Below are positions 1-8,570 of a stretch of DNA of 64,000 nt, in pieces. The first letter of the stretch is position 1. Each line of letters starts with the position of its first letter. Origin of the DNA: Urophycis tenuis (Eukaryota > Chordata > Actinopteri > Gadiformes > Phycidae). The DNA is taken from positions 186,001 through 250,000 of the forward strand of contig JAXIVH010000160.1 of NCBI GenBank assembly GCA_036785325.1, in the 5' to 3' direction. The notes under the pieces are model-generated. The model worked only from the letters and a program-made list of their open reading frames with translations, had not been told where the DNA came from and ran no database searches. The translations under genes were made by a program, and so were the position numbers.

Positions 1-433
1 AGCGTTGAGCTCTAGGTTGTTACGGCTGCACCATGTCACCAGATGGTCTACCTCCCACCTGTAGACAGACTCATCACCATCAGAAATGAGTCCGATGAGG
101 GTGGTGTCATCCGCAAACTACAGAAGCTTGACGGACTGGTGACTGGAGGTGCAGCTGTTTGTGTACAGGGAGAAGAGCAGAGGAGAAAGTACACAGCCCT
201 GAGGGGAACCGGTGCTGATGGTCTGTGAGACGGAGATGTGTTTACCCAGCTTCACATGCTGCTTCCTGTCAGACAGGAAGTCTGTAATCCACCTGCAGGT
301 GGAGTCAGGCACACTAAGCTGGGAGAGCTTCTCCTGAAGCAGAGCCGGAATGTTAGTATTGAAAGCAGAGCTGAAATCCACAAACAGGATCCTGGCGTAG
401 GTTCCCGCGGAGTCCAGGTGCTGGAGGATGAAG
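1..433 (-). mobile_element. CR1/L2-like LINE, 5'-truncated copy (RT fragment)
   Basis: The sequence matches 54143-54576 of the full-length element at 53181-56580 almost base for base. It encodes part of the reverse transcriptase on the minus strand, with the DFSSAFNT motif-A block and the QGCVLSPLLF block. The copy runs off the left edge of the window and stops abruptly at about 433 on its 5' side. Such 5' truncation is typical of target-primed reverse transcription. An I-to-N change after DFSSAFNT and a few other substitutions separate it from the full-length copy. It is non-functional. Confidence 0.88.
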
Positions 434-637
434 TTTAGACATGTTGAACAAACTTAATTATCCAACTACCAACTTAAATTTTTTAAGTATGCTACACTTA
501 ATATCAGTTGGCTTTTTAAAACGTAGGCATGTTGAGCAAACTTCATTTCCTAAGTGCCAACTTAAATTGTTAAGTATGCTATACCTAAAATCAGTTGGCT
601 TTTAAGAGCTTAGGTATGCTGAACAAATTTAACTTCC
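431..637. repeat. Tandem repeat, about 88-bp unit, 2.3 copies
   Basis: Three successive units start near 434, 523 and 610. Each contains a GTTGARCAAACTT-like block, then CAACTTAAATT, TTAAGTATGCTA and CAGTTGGCTTTT. The third unit breaks off after about 28 bases. Units are roughly 80-85% alike by eye. The array directly adjoins the truncated end of the LINE at 1-433. No coding potential was seen. Confidence 0.75.
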
Positions 638-955
638 AAAGAAGATTTTTTGTATAATCTGTGGTTAGATTATTGTTGTGAGTAAAACTAACTCGCTAGA
701 TGTAATATCATTCGACACCATTTTAAATGATACCTTACTGTTTTAATGCTTTACCAGCTTACTTTACTAAAATAGAATAGACTAAACCATGAGTTTCAAA
801 ATTAAAGTTTTTATTTGCATATGATTTATGTGAGTAAATGTTGAAATTCTTCAAACGCTAAGACACAGCTATTATTTTGAACATAACAGTATGTTACTAC
901 TATCTAGTATACGATCCACTATACATTTCGCATTTCACATAATAATATATGATCC
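638..955. other. AT-rich intergenic sequence, nothing recognised
   Basis: I see no coding, RNA or mobile-element signature between the tandem repeat and the hAT element. Confidence 0.5.
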
Positions 956-963
956 ATTATAGC

Positions 964-1220
964 CAGGGCCGGATTAAGATGGGCCAGGGCCCCTAAGCTA
1001 CAGGTTGTGATAGGCCCCCAACAACAACAACCACCAAAAAAACATGATACAATTACCAGAACATAAACAGTCTGTCAAGTCTGTCAACTATAGAGAAGAG
1101 TATTAATTTTTCATTTTTCATTACTGCATATGCAATTAAGCAAATTTTTTTTCCCCCTTTTACCAATCAGGGGGCCCCTAGGCTGCAACCATATCTAGCC
1201 TGTGTCTTATTCTAGCCCTC
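964..1220. mobile_element. Non-autonomous hAT-like element with 8-bp TSD
   Basis: The element begins CAGGGCCGGATTAAGA and ends in a degenerate inverted version (the reverse complement of its end reads AGGGCTAGAATAAGA). It is flanked by a perfect 8-bp direct repeat, ATTATAGC, at 956-963 and 1221-1228. An 8-bp duplication with CAGGG-type termini is the hallmark of the hAT superfamily. At 257 bp it has no transposase and would depend on an autonomous partner. Both ends carry a GGGCCCCTA block about 20-30 bp inside. Confidence 0.82.
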
Positions 1221-1682
1221 ATTATAGCCTTCATATTTGAAGAAAGAAATTAACGTGAACAATGAAAACGTTTCAAAAATAAATGAAGGCTATATTCAAA
1301 ACACACACAATAAAGCCGCATCCTTCCTACTTTACACCAGAAGTTTGGTTTTCAAAGACAAGACCTTGTGGCTGGCTTTCAGGCTGTCTAGTTCAAGAAA
1401 TATTTTCTGGAATACCTCAAAAGTATTTCTGAGATTTATTGGGTAGCTCAGGTTCAGTGCATATATGAGACCCATCAGCAGAGCACAAGCCTTAGGTTCA
1501 TCAATGTCTTCAAGAACAGAAGTTCCCTCAATGACCACTCGTGCCCTCGGTGGATCAGATCTGGTGGTAATGATTTTAATCACTTCAGCGCTGTCATCTT
1601 CAACATCCTTAACCAGACAAAATAAATAATAAGTCACACAAGTAAATAAGTCCACAAACTTACACCTTTGTCCTCACTCCTA

Positions 1683-1683
<1 letters not shown>

Positions 1684-1719
<36 letters not shown>
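1684..1719. repeat. (CA)n microsatellite
   Basis: About 18 uninterrupted CA dinucleotides, just upstream (in gene sense) of the last exon of the SAMD3-like pseudogene. Confidence 0.95.
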
Positions 1720-1721
<2 letters not shown>

Positions 1722-2975
1722 CTGTCAATATATGGATTCTTGCCCATCTTTAATCATATTTATATTTAAATGAAATGCTACAACCATTCACCATTTCTAA
1801 TAGGCTTGGACAAAATAACAGTTAAGTATGAGCGAGCGAGCGAGAGAATCAATCTGTCATCGACTGTTAAAAATGGGGGGCTGATCCTTTAAGAAGTTTA
1901 AGCAGGCTGCTCTTTTTTGCCCTGCGAGAATCTGAAGCGGGGGACATTAGAGTTTTACCTGCAGATTAACCCGACTGTTCTTTTCAGAATAGCTAGAGGA
2001 GTTACAACTCGAAATGAATTCCATTTTGCAAAACTTTACACGTGGCAACCGTTATACACGCTTACCGACATGGACATTTTCACTGTGTTGTAGATGTGCT
2101 GTTACTCAACTGATTGTTACAAACATTACAAACAGCTAGAGTAGACACGAGTTTGACAGTCTTCAAAATGCATTTGGCACACAGAATGGTTTGCAACTAT
2201 GGCACAGGCAAGATGTTAAATAAACAGATTCAGAAACACCACTATTGTTTGTGTTCGATGCAATGCATGAGGTGTTTGCTGTTTTAAATGTTTCTCGGGC
2301 TCTCCTCAGTGTGTGTGCGACCCTAAAAAACACTCAAATAACACCTACCATGGCGGAGATTAATGTTTGCAGCATGCAGACACTGTTCATGTTTGATGCT
2401 TAAGCGAGAGGTGGAGAGGAGAAGCGACTGGAGGACAGCCTGAAAGCGTGTGCCACTCGGATGCGGTGGTGACGTACCTAAGTAATTCATTCTTTGCCTA
2501 CCCAACTCCCAACCCAACTTTGAGAATAGATTAATGGAGTTTTTTTCTTTATCGCCCAATAAGAGTTTCACAGTAATGCAGCATGTTAACGACGATAACG
2601 GCCAACCACTAATTAAAATGTGTCATCAGGCCCCAAAGTGTCTGATTTCACGTGAAATGACCCAACTGCATTATAATAATCTATTGCATCTCTGAACATT
2701 ACAACTAATATCGTTATAATTTTATATATCCCCAATGGGGCACTGCCTCACAGACCTAAACTATGGTTGTGAAAGGGGGTGCATAGAAAAATAGTGTGGC
2801 ACGACCCATGCCAGGGGGGGGCTTGGCTAGAATATACGAGTATATGGGGGCCTTGTCATGGTAAAGTTTGGGAACCCCTGCTGTAATGTATGTGTGTCAA
2901 TGTAAGTAATTGAGTGTAAGTGAGAATGTACAAGTATTTGCAGTATGTGGGTGCAAGCTGGAGAGCTTTACTGAC
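1720..2975. other. Intron of the SAMD3-like pseudogene, with a hAT-type terminus
   Basis: This stretch separates exons 1332-1607 and 2976-3074. Positions 2863-2880 read AAAGTTTGGGAACCCCTG, which resembles the 3' terminus of a hAT/Charlie-type element. No matching 5' terminus or target duplication was found, so this is a remnant at best. An open frame at 2323-2571 on the minus strand matches nothing I know. Confidence 0.4.
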
Positions 2976-4559
2976 CAAGTCATCTTTAAGGAGATCATCA
3001 TCATTTTCTCCAAGGTACAGGATTAAGCCCCGGATTGCAGCCTCTCTCTTTTTCTCAATTGAAGATGCCTCCTCCTGAGGGTGACAATCATAGTTACAAG
3101 AGATACCAAACCTGTTTGCGCGCGAACGCACACGCACACACACACACACACAGTAAGCTAAATTGCAGGACAATGTATACATGACAACTCACTAACCCTG
3201 TCTCACCTTAAAGGACAAAACATAAGAGAAAAAATTCCTGCCAAAAACTTACCTGTAGAAGCATGCTCTGTATGCGATGGATCTTTGGTTTTGCAGCTCC
3301 CCCTTTTGAAGCCATCAAAGAAAGAATTTTTGGGGTGTGCTGGTCCAGTTTTGCCATGAAAGTCGGCTCCAGGTTAACCATGGTGAGTCTTCTAAATTCT
3401 TCATTAATCTATATCAACATATTACACAAATAAAAACGAACATTTGTCACTGCTGAAAACATGCGCATTCAATACTTCAGACGCTATATGGAACTGCATT
3501 TACCTGTGTGGCATCGAAAAGAGCAGGCCATCTCTCTTTTACTTCGCTGATTCGTGGTGTGCGATTGAAAATGTCATCCCTCCGAATGGAGAAAGTCTTT
3601 CCCATTTTTTCGTTGATGACCACATTGTTGTTCCTCTTCTGGATTTCTGTAAGAAGCTCCACTCTTTCATTTTCCAAACTTTCCTTTGTTTCCCCTTTTG
3701 GGAGAGGAGGTAAATAGTTGATCTCTGCCCTCCTTGGCTTTTTAATGTTTTTTGCAGGTGCTCGATCGTGTGGATGTTTTTTTGCAGCTGAATTCACGTC
3801 GAGCTCAGGGCATCCAAGACCCCTTAGCTTTGTCCTATAGTTCCCCATTTTATACTTCAGGCCTTGAAGCCATCCATAGCAGCAATTGTAGGATCCTGGC
3901 TCCTTAAGGCAAAGAGCAATTTGCAGGTTAATTTTTTTAAGAAATGTATCCTCAACCTTGTTTGAAAATGAGCATTTGAAAAGTTAATGTAGGAATTAAT
4001 ATGCTTACAATACATAAGGGCACAAATTTGGAGGAAAAATTTGCCGTTTTGAGCAACTGCTCCTAAAAACTGCTTTTTTTCCAACACCGCGTCATATGAC
4101 GTATCAAAAGGGAGACGTCCAAAGACACCCGCATTACAATGAACTGTAGCTGATCGGGAGTTTGACCAAAACAAATGGTTAATTATTGTGTATGTGCAGG
4201 TTGCACACATTCAAACTCGTCAGGAGGACATCGAGTCCACAATTTTCCCGACAGGAAAGTGGAGCGTGTTAGTTTTCGTGCCTGGGTGCGTTTTGTGTAG
4301 GTGAAGAGACAGGACTTCTCTGCTGTATTCGTCGATTCAGCACTACGGAAACGTGAACTGTTCGAGGTAAGTACAGTTTTCTAACGTTTGCTAACTTCCA
4401 AATTAGTCAGCATAATTAATTAAATAATGACAAGCAACGTGTGATACCTGTTAATTGTAGCAAAGCTATGTCGTAAAACCGTGTAAAACCAGCTAATAAT
4501 GTATGATAGCTCACGTTAGCATTAGCAGACTATTCTGTAAAACCTTACCATATGATAAG

Positions 4560-4691
4560 TAGGGGTGCAACGGATCAAAAACCTCACGGTTCGGATAGGT
4601 TCGCGGATCAGAGTCACGGATCGGATCATTTTTCGGATCAGCAAAAAAAAGACGGATCACGGATCAATGATGATGATCCGTTGCACCACTA
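4560..4691. mobile_element. 132-bp hAT MITE with 8-bp TSD
   Basis: The left end is TAGGGGTGCAACGGATCA and the reverse complement of the right end is TAGTGGTGCAACGGATCA. A perfect 8-bp duplication, ATGATAAG, lies at 4552-4559 and 4692-4699. The interior repeats GGATCA-type motifs. It sits in the first intron of the THAP pseudogene and inserted after that gene arrived. Confidence 0.88.
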
Positions 4692-5044
4692 ATGATAAGA
4701 CAAGTGATAACATCAGTTTGCTAACTTCAGAAATCCTGGAGTCAAATTACAGCTCGGTGACTTTGTTTTTACTGCAGAAACCCTCATCCATGCATTTATC
4801 ACATCATTGTATGTAATAAATGCATATATAGTCAGTTCTAGTAACATCTAAACAATATATGTTTATACAGGATCAACTGCAGCAGTTAAACTGGAGAGTG
4901 TCCACTAGGACAGCACTGGTGAAGGATGTCAGGCAGTTGTCCCCACAGCATCAGACCTTTTCACTGGAGGTGTTTCACTCACTCATCCTGCACTTTGCAC
5001 CAAAACACACAGGCTTTTCCTTCCTTGGGATGTACAGCAGGTAA

Positions 5045-5351
5045 ATCCTCCTCTTCAATCCACCTCACTGTCCCCTCTGCCCGGCTCACCACCATGGGGA
5101 GCAGAACTTTCAGCCGCTCTGCCCCCAAACTCTGGAACTCACTCCCATCTGACATCCGAAATATTGACTCCCTCCCTCAGTTCAAATCCTCTCTCAAAAC
5201 CCACTTTTTCAGGACAGCTTTCTCATTGTAGTTGTCATGTTGTTTTTACTTGCACTTTTAATGGTTTTGTTATTTGCTTGCTCTTGTTTAAATTGTAAAT
5301 TGTCCTTGAGTGACCTGAAATGCGCTTCTAAATAAAATGTATTATTATTAT
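5045..5351 (+). mobile_element. LINE 3' end (CR1/L2-like group) in an intron
   Basis: The encoded segment SRTFSRSAPKLWNSLPSDIR followed by FKSSLKTHFF is the conserved C-terminus of a fish non-LTR retrotransposon polyprotein. It is followed by a short 3' UTR with AATAAAATGTATT and an (ATT)n tail ending at 5351. It fills nearly the whole intron 5041-5395 of the THAP pseudogene. The recognisable LINE sequence starts within about 10-20 bases of the splice donor. Confidence 0.8.
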
Positions 5352-5869
5352 TGGTTTGAACTACACATTCTACTACACATTCATGTTTTCTACAGACTTC
5401 TCTTGGCAGCCCTGCATTTCATTGCTAATGGCAGCAGAGAAGTTGCTCGAACCAGTGATGGTGAGGTACGCTATGCGGTTCCCTACCCAAGGTTCTGCAA
5501 AGGTGGCTGGGTAGTCCGTCCTATCAAGGAGAAGCCATCATACACTTAGCAGTTTGTCAGTCCCTAAATATGATTTATTATACGAGTCAGGCCATGAGTC
5601 AACTATAATGTCACTGAATGTGATCTAAATATTTGTTTCCTTCCTCCAGCATATGCATCAGCCCTCATGGAGTCTCTGAGAGTGGGATACTCCAGGTCAC
5701 CACAGGCTCTACGAGAGAGCAGTGCTGCCTTGACTTCAACTACACCTGCACCACTTTCCAGATCCTGCCAGAACATCACCAAGGATGAGGCAGTTGGCTT
5801 GTATCTTGCACGACATTCATGTTTTAACACTGGCTATTAGCGTGAAACTTGGCATTATGCCTGCTGTTA

Positions 5870-6245
5870 TATTATTTTTGCACTATGTTTTAACCTTTGT
5901 TTCTGTTGGACAGGTACTGTAGGCTGTCGGCGGCAGTTCTTCCATGGTGTTGGTGTTCCCCTTTTCATTATTTCCTTTACAGTGTGAGTGCGGTGCCGCA
6001 GGTGTTTTAGTTGGATCCCTCTATCTTGGTTTTGCCTCTCTGCCGTCCGGTAGGCCCCCACCCGGTCCCTTCATTTATTCTCCTCATGCTCAGCATCATT
6101 TTAAAAGAAGAATCATTAATTGTGTGAATAAAGTGTTCCCTCTTTTGTACACCGTCTCTTGCCCCGTGGGATTATTTCGAACCTGAGTGACCTTAAATAG
6201 TAATTTAATTTTCCTGGGGGCTAACTTCCCCCAAGTGGCGCTGTC
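5870..6245 (+). mobile_element. LTR-like 3' part with hairpin and primer-binding-site-like motif
   Basis: The stretch contains AATAAAG at about 6128, an imperfect hairpin (GGGGG / CCCCC arms at about 6216-6232), and then TGGCGCTGTC at 6236-6245. The same arrangement of hairpin plus TGGCGYTGTC is seen at 41304-41334 and, on the other strand, at 63068-63033. It resembles the end of a retrotransposon LTR followed by a primer-binding site. No coding part of such an element is present, and the left edge is uncertain. Confidence 0.4.
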
Positions 6246-6383
6246 AGAACCATTCCACCCTTGTGATTCTGCCACATGTTTGTTATTGGGTTGCTGATGT
6301 ATGCAGGCTTTACTATCAATGCAGACCTGTTACATATATGTTATCTAAACTTCAGTAAGACACTTTGTGATTGTGAGTATTTT

Positions 6384-7207
6384 TTATTGATCATCACCCA
6401 AATGAGGCCAGTTAAAACCTTCATAAACTCCTCCTTCCTCTGGAAACTGTCTTCTGATGGCAGACACAACACATGAAGGTAAGGGCTTCCTAATGTGTCT
6501 GCCCAGAATGCCATAGGCCCAGTGGACAAGCTGTCTGTAAGCTGTGTAGCGGTATTGCCTGGGGATAGGGACATAATATCAATATTTGTAGTCATATTAA
6601 TTTTGAAAAGTGATATACTGTAAGTAGTGAGGTTCTAAATATGGGCAACTTGTAACAGAGAAAGTGAGATTGAGATTGTTTTAATATCTCAAATTTGCTA
6701 TTTATCTCCATATTCATACTTAGTTGTACTGTTCACTATTCTATTTCAAATTGGATATGGTCCTCCGTCCCTCCCTCCATCGTTAACGGTAGAGCGTTGT
6801 ATAACGTAGTTGTAGTTATATTAACGTTACACAGTGCGAGTCGAGATATGACTGATAAGTGCACACTGGTTTCTGTTCTGGGTAAGTATAATTACTCATG
6901 CCTGTGTTAATACTACTTTTCTTATAGCCCGATACACGACAGCAAACTTTACAATGCTGTGATGTGAACGTAGCGGACATCGTTAGCCAACGCCGGTTAC
7001 TCACGACACCTGCCCAGTTCTCATCCGATTCTCCTCACAACATAACTCAATTTCTCTCCTCTGACCGTTATTCCTTCTAACCCTGGTCTGTTCCTGGTCT
7101 CTTGGACGCCTAGCAGGCTCATAATTATAAGGCTGTGGTCCATCATATGCCTGTGAACAAACATTTACAACCTCTTCAGTGTCAAAACTGGCTTGAGATC
7201 CATCCAT
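6384..7207 (-). pseudogene. P2RX7 C-terminal (ballast)-domain gene, degraded
   Basis: The first exon starts at ATG 7207 (MDGSQASFDTEEVVNV, then YDGPQPYNYEP). It loses frame near 7020; another frame continues to a CKVCCRV block that resembles the CC.E region of the family. The last exon, 6558-6384, has an AG acceptor and reads YRYTAYRQLVHWAYGILGRH, then PLPSCVVSAIRRQFPEE and YEGFNW, ending in TAA. The pattern YRQ..W..G.LGR...P.PSCVV..IR..FP is that of the P2X7 intracellular C-terminal domain, which fish also have in many stand-alone 'P2X purinoceptor 7-like' proteins. No channel part is encoded. Most of the zinc-binding cysteines expected upstream of the CC block are not seen. It lies inside the THAP transposon and runs toward the THAP gene. 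Confidence 0.68.
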
Positions 7208-8198
7208 TTCTTGTGTACAGTCTGACCGGACTACTAGACCGGACTCCCTTTTTCTACGTCACGTCCGGTTTGGCTTTTTTAGTTGCGGAAGTAAAATTAA
7301 TTCACAAAAATGACTCCAGAAGTCAATGTAGTGTATATATGAGTATATTATTGTGAAAATCTATTGCCTAAATTATTTTCCTACATATTGATCCACTGGA
7401 GTCTCTAACCTGCAAGCCGCTCTTTAAGGCAAGGGTACTTCTGAATTAATGCCAGTGCAACATCAGACAACTGTGCATTTGAGGGGTAGGCAACATAGTG
7501 GAAGATACTTTCAGCCAGCTTTTCAAGGATGTCGGGAAGTATTGTGGTGATGCTGAAAGGAGTTCCATCCTTGATGTACTTGTCATTTCCTGCGGCAAGG
7601 ACAAGTTCTGTTTCATAAGCAAACTTTGGGATTTGGAATTCAGTTGGCTAGTGCTGGGAACGATGGCCATGCTCAGGCGAAGACAGAATTACTGTATCCT
7701 GAGAGGCTATGGAGCAACTGCTGCTACTCATCTCATTGGCAACCACTTCAGTATGGGCTGTGAGCACAGTAGAAAGGTTGGAGATCTGTGATGCACTTTC
7801 AAAGGAACTGTCTACATCTGTAAAGGACAGAGTAACAATGGGCGGTTCAACAATATGAACTACTTTAATTGTGTCCTTGTCTTTCAGTTCCCCAGTTGAA
7901 GTCAATGAGAAGTATTCCTCGCCAAAGCCAACGTCCTTGTAGTGTAGAACAAAGTCCCCAGTGATCTTGAACGTCTCTCTCACAACAGCCTCAGGTTCGC
8001 CTACAGTTGCAGGAATTCCAATTGGGAGGTCGAGTTTACGAATCTCAGTTTCCTGAAGAATGACTCTTAGCTTGGCTCCTGGAGACACTGTAGTATCAAT
8101 AAACAAATCAATCTTGTCTTTGAAATCATTTCCCTATATACAGAATAGTGTCTTGTAGATAAAGCATAATGAGGTGTAAATTACAGTGTAATGCATAA

Positions 8199-8564
8199 CT
8201 ATTGTATATGAACATAGTGCTTCAGGGTCACCATGCGCTTTCCTGCAACTATGTATGCTGCCAGTGGGATGATGTCAGACAACTCATTTGGTTCAATGAC
8301 TTTAAGATTTCTTGAGTTGTCAAGCACAAAACTTCCAAGATGTTCAACATACCATGCATGCAAGCATTTCACAATGAAGCCAATTTTCCCACTTAAGACA
8401 GCAATCTGAGTTAACTCTACAAAATCTGGCAGACCACCTGTGGAACCATGAGTCAAGATCATACCACTGGAGTAAGTAGTGCCACTGTAGCACACTGTAT
8501 TTGTCATTTGAAAAACTGACTCACCAGGAAATTTGGATTTCACCGCTTCCATCACATGGTCCAT
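8199..8564 (-). pseudogene. C-terminal exon of another multicopy fish protein
   Basis: The frame opens at ATG 8564 and ends at TAG 8199-8201. It reads ...CYSGTTYSSGMILTHGS, GGLPDFVEL, FIVKCLHAWYVEHL and MVTLKHYVH at the C-terminus. I recognise the pattern (GM.L......LP.F..I, WY.EH, MV.LK.H) as the end of a fish uncharacterised protein family of unknown function. Codon structure is clean over 120 residues. The coding frame appears to be cut at 8564-8571, where a LINE begins, so its 5' exons are not visible. It ends only 66 bases before the next minus-strand exon (8133), which belongs to a different gene. Confidence 0.5.
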
Positions 8565-8570
8565 TCCTTG

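Larger units (their letters stand above)
4175..5840 (+). pseudogene. THAP-domain transposase-like gene, degraded
   Basis: Exon 1 starts at ATG 4175 with a THAP-type DNA-binding start: MVNYCVCAGC (C-x4-C), HRVHNFP and FRAWVRFV with the conserved Trp. An in-frame TAG follows at 4298-4300, where relatives have Gln, and the second zinc-ligand pair (C..H) cannot be found before a GTAAGT donor near 4370. Exon 4871-5040 encodes LVKDVRQLSPQHQTFSLEVF and FAPKHTGFSFLGMYSR, 5396-5545 encodes LAALHFIANGSRE and YAVPYPRFCKGGWVV, and 5650-5840 the C-terminus ending in TAG. This C-terminal pattern (LE.FHS, FAPK, R..LAALH) is shared by THAP-linked DDE transposase-like proteins of many animals. The middle of the transposase is missing or unrecognisable, and the donor after 5545 lacks GT. 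It is most likely the former transposase of the element at 3913-7423. Confidence 0.72.
3913..7423. mobile_element. Two-gene DNA transposon carrying THAP and P2RX7_C-like genes
   Basis: Termini are inverted repeats: AGAGCNNNTTGCAGGTTA at the left end and, reverse-complemented, at the right end (15 of 18 positions match). A direct repeat TTAAGGCAA lies at 3904-3912 and 7424-7432. Counting that repeat once, the surrounding exon of the SAMD3-like pseudogene stays open and in frame (1110 bases). This is strong evidence that 3913-7423 is an insertion. Inside are a + strand THAP-domain gene (4175-5840) and a - strand gene with a P2RX7 C-terminal-like domain (7207-6384), pointing toward each other. 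The element has itself been hit by a hAT MITE (4560-4691), a LINE end (5045-5351) and LTR-leader-like sequence (about 5870-6245). The 9-bp duplication does not fit Kolobok (TTAA) or classic P elements (8 bp) exactly, so the superfamily is open. Confidence 0.7.
1332..8133 (-). pseudogene. Multicopy teleost gene, PB1-like N-part and SAMD3-like C-part, disrupted
   Basis: Minus-strand exons can be read at 8133-7424 joined to 3903-3504, then 3408-3253, 3074-2976 and 1607-1332 (stop). All internal junctions have GT/AG and keep phase 0. The exons sum to 1641 bases. The order is a PB1-like segment (SPGAKLRVIL, about 90 residues), a PILPDILEKLAESIF-like segment, the block MGNYRTKLRGLGCPE, a KRAEINYLPPLP-type block, ERWPALFDATQ, an acidic LILYLGENDDDLL segment, and a C-terminal EGTSVLEDIDEPKACALLMG block. 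I recognise this as a family annotated in fish as uncharacterised or SAMD3-like; the function is unknown. Two lesions are visible: an in-frame TAG at 7648-7650 where relatives have Trp, and a 3.5 kb transposon (3913-7423) inside the first exon. No upstream start exon is visible; the region upstream is interrupted by a LINE. It could itself belong to a larger mobile unit. Confidence 0.72.

Noticed and set aside
2323..2571. 82-codon minus-strand frame in an intron of the SAMD3-like gene
   Set aside because: No recognisable motif, no splice-site support and not needed for the exon chain.
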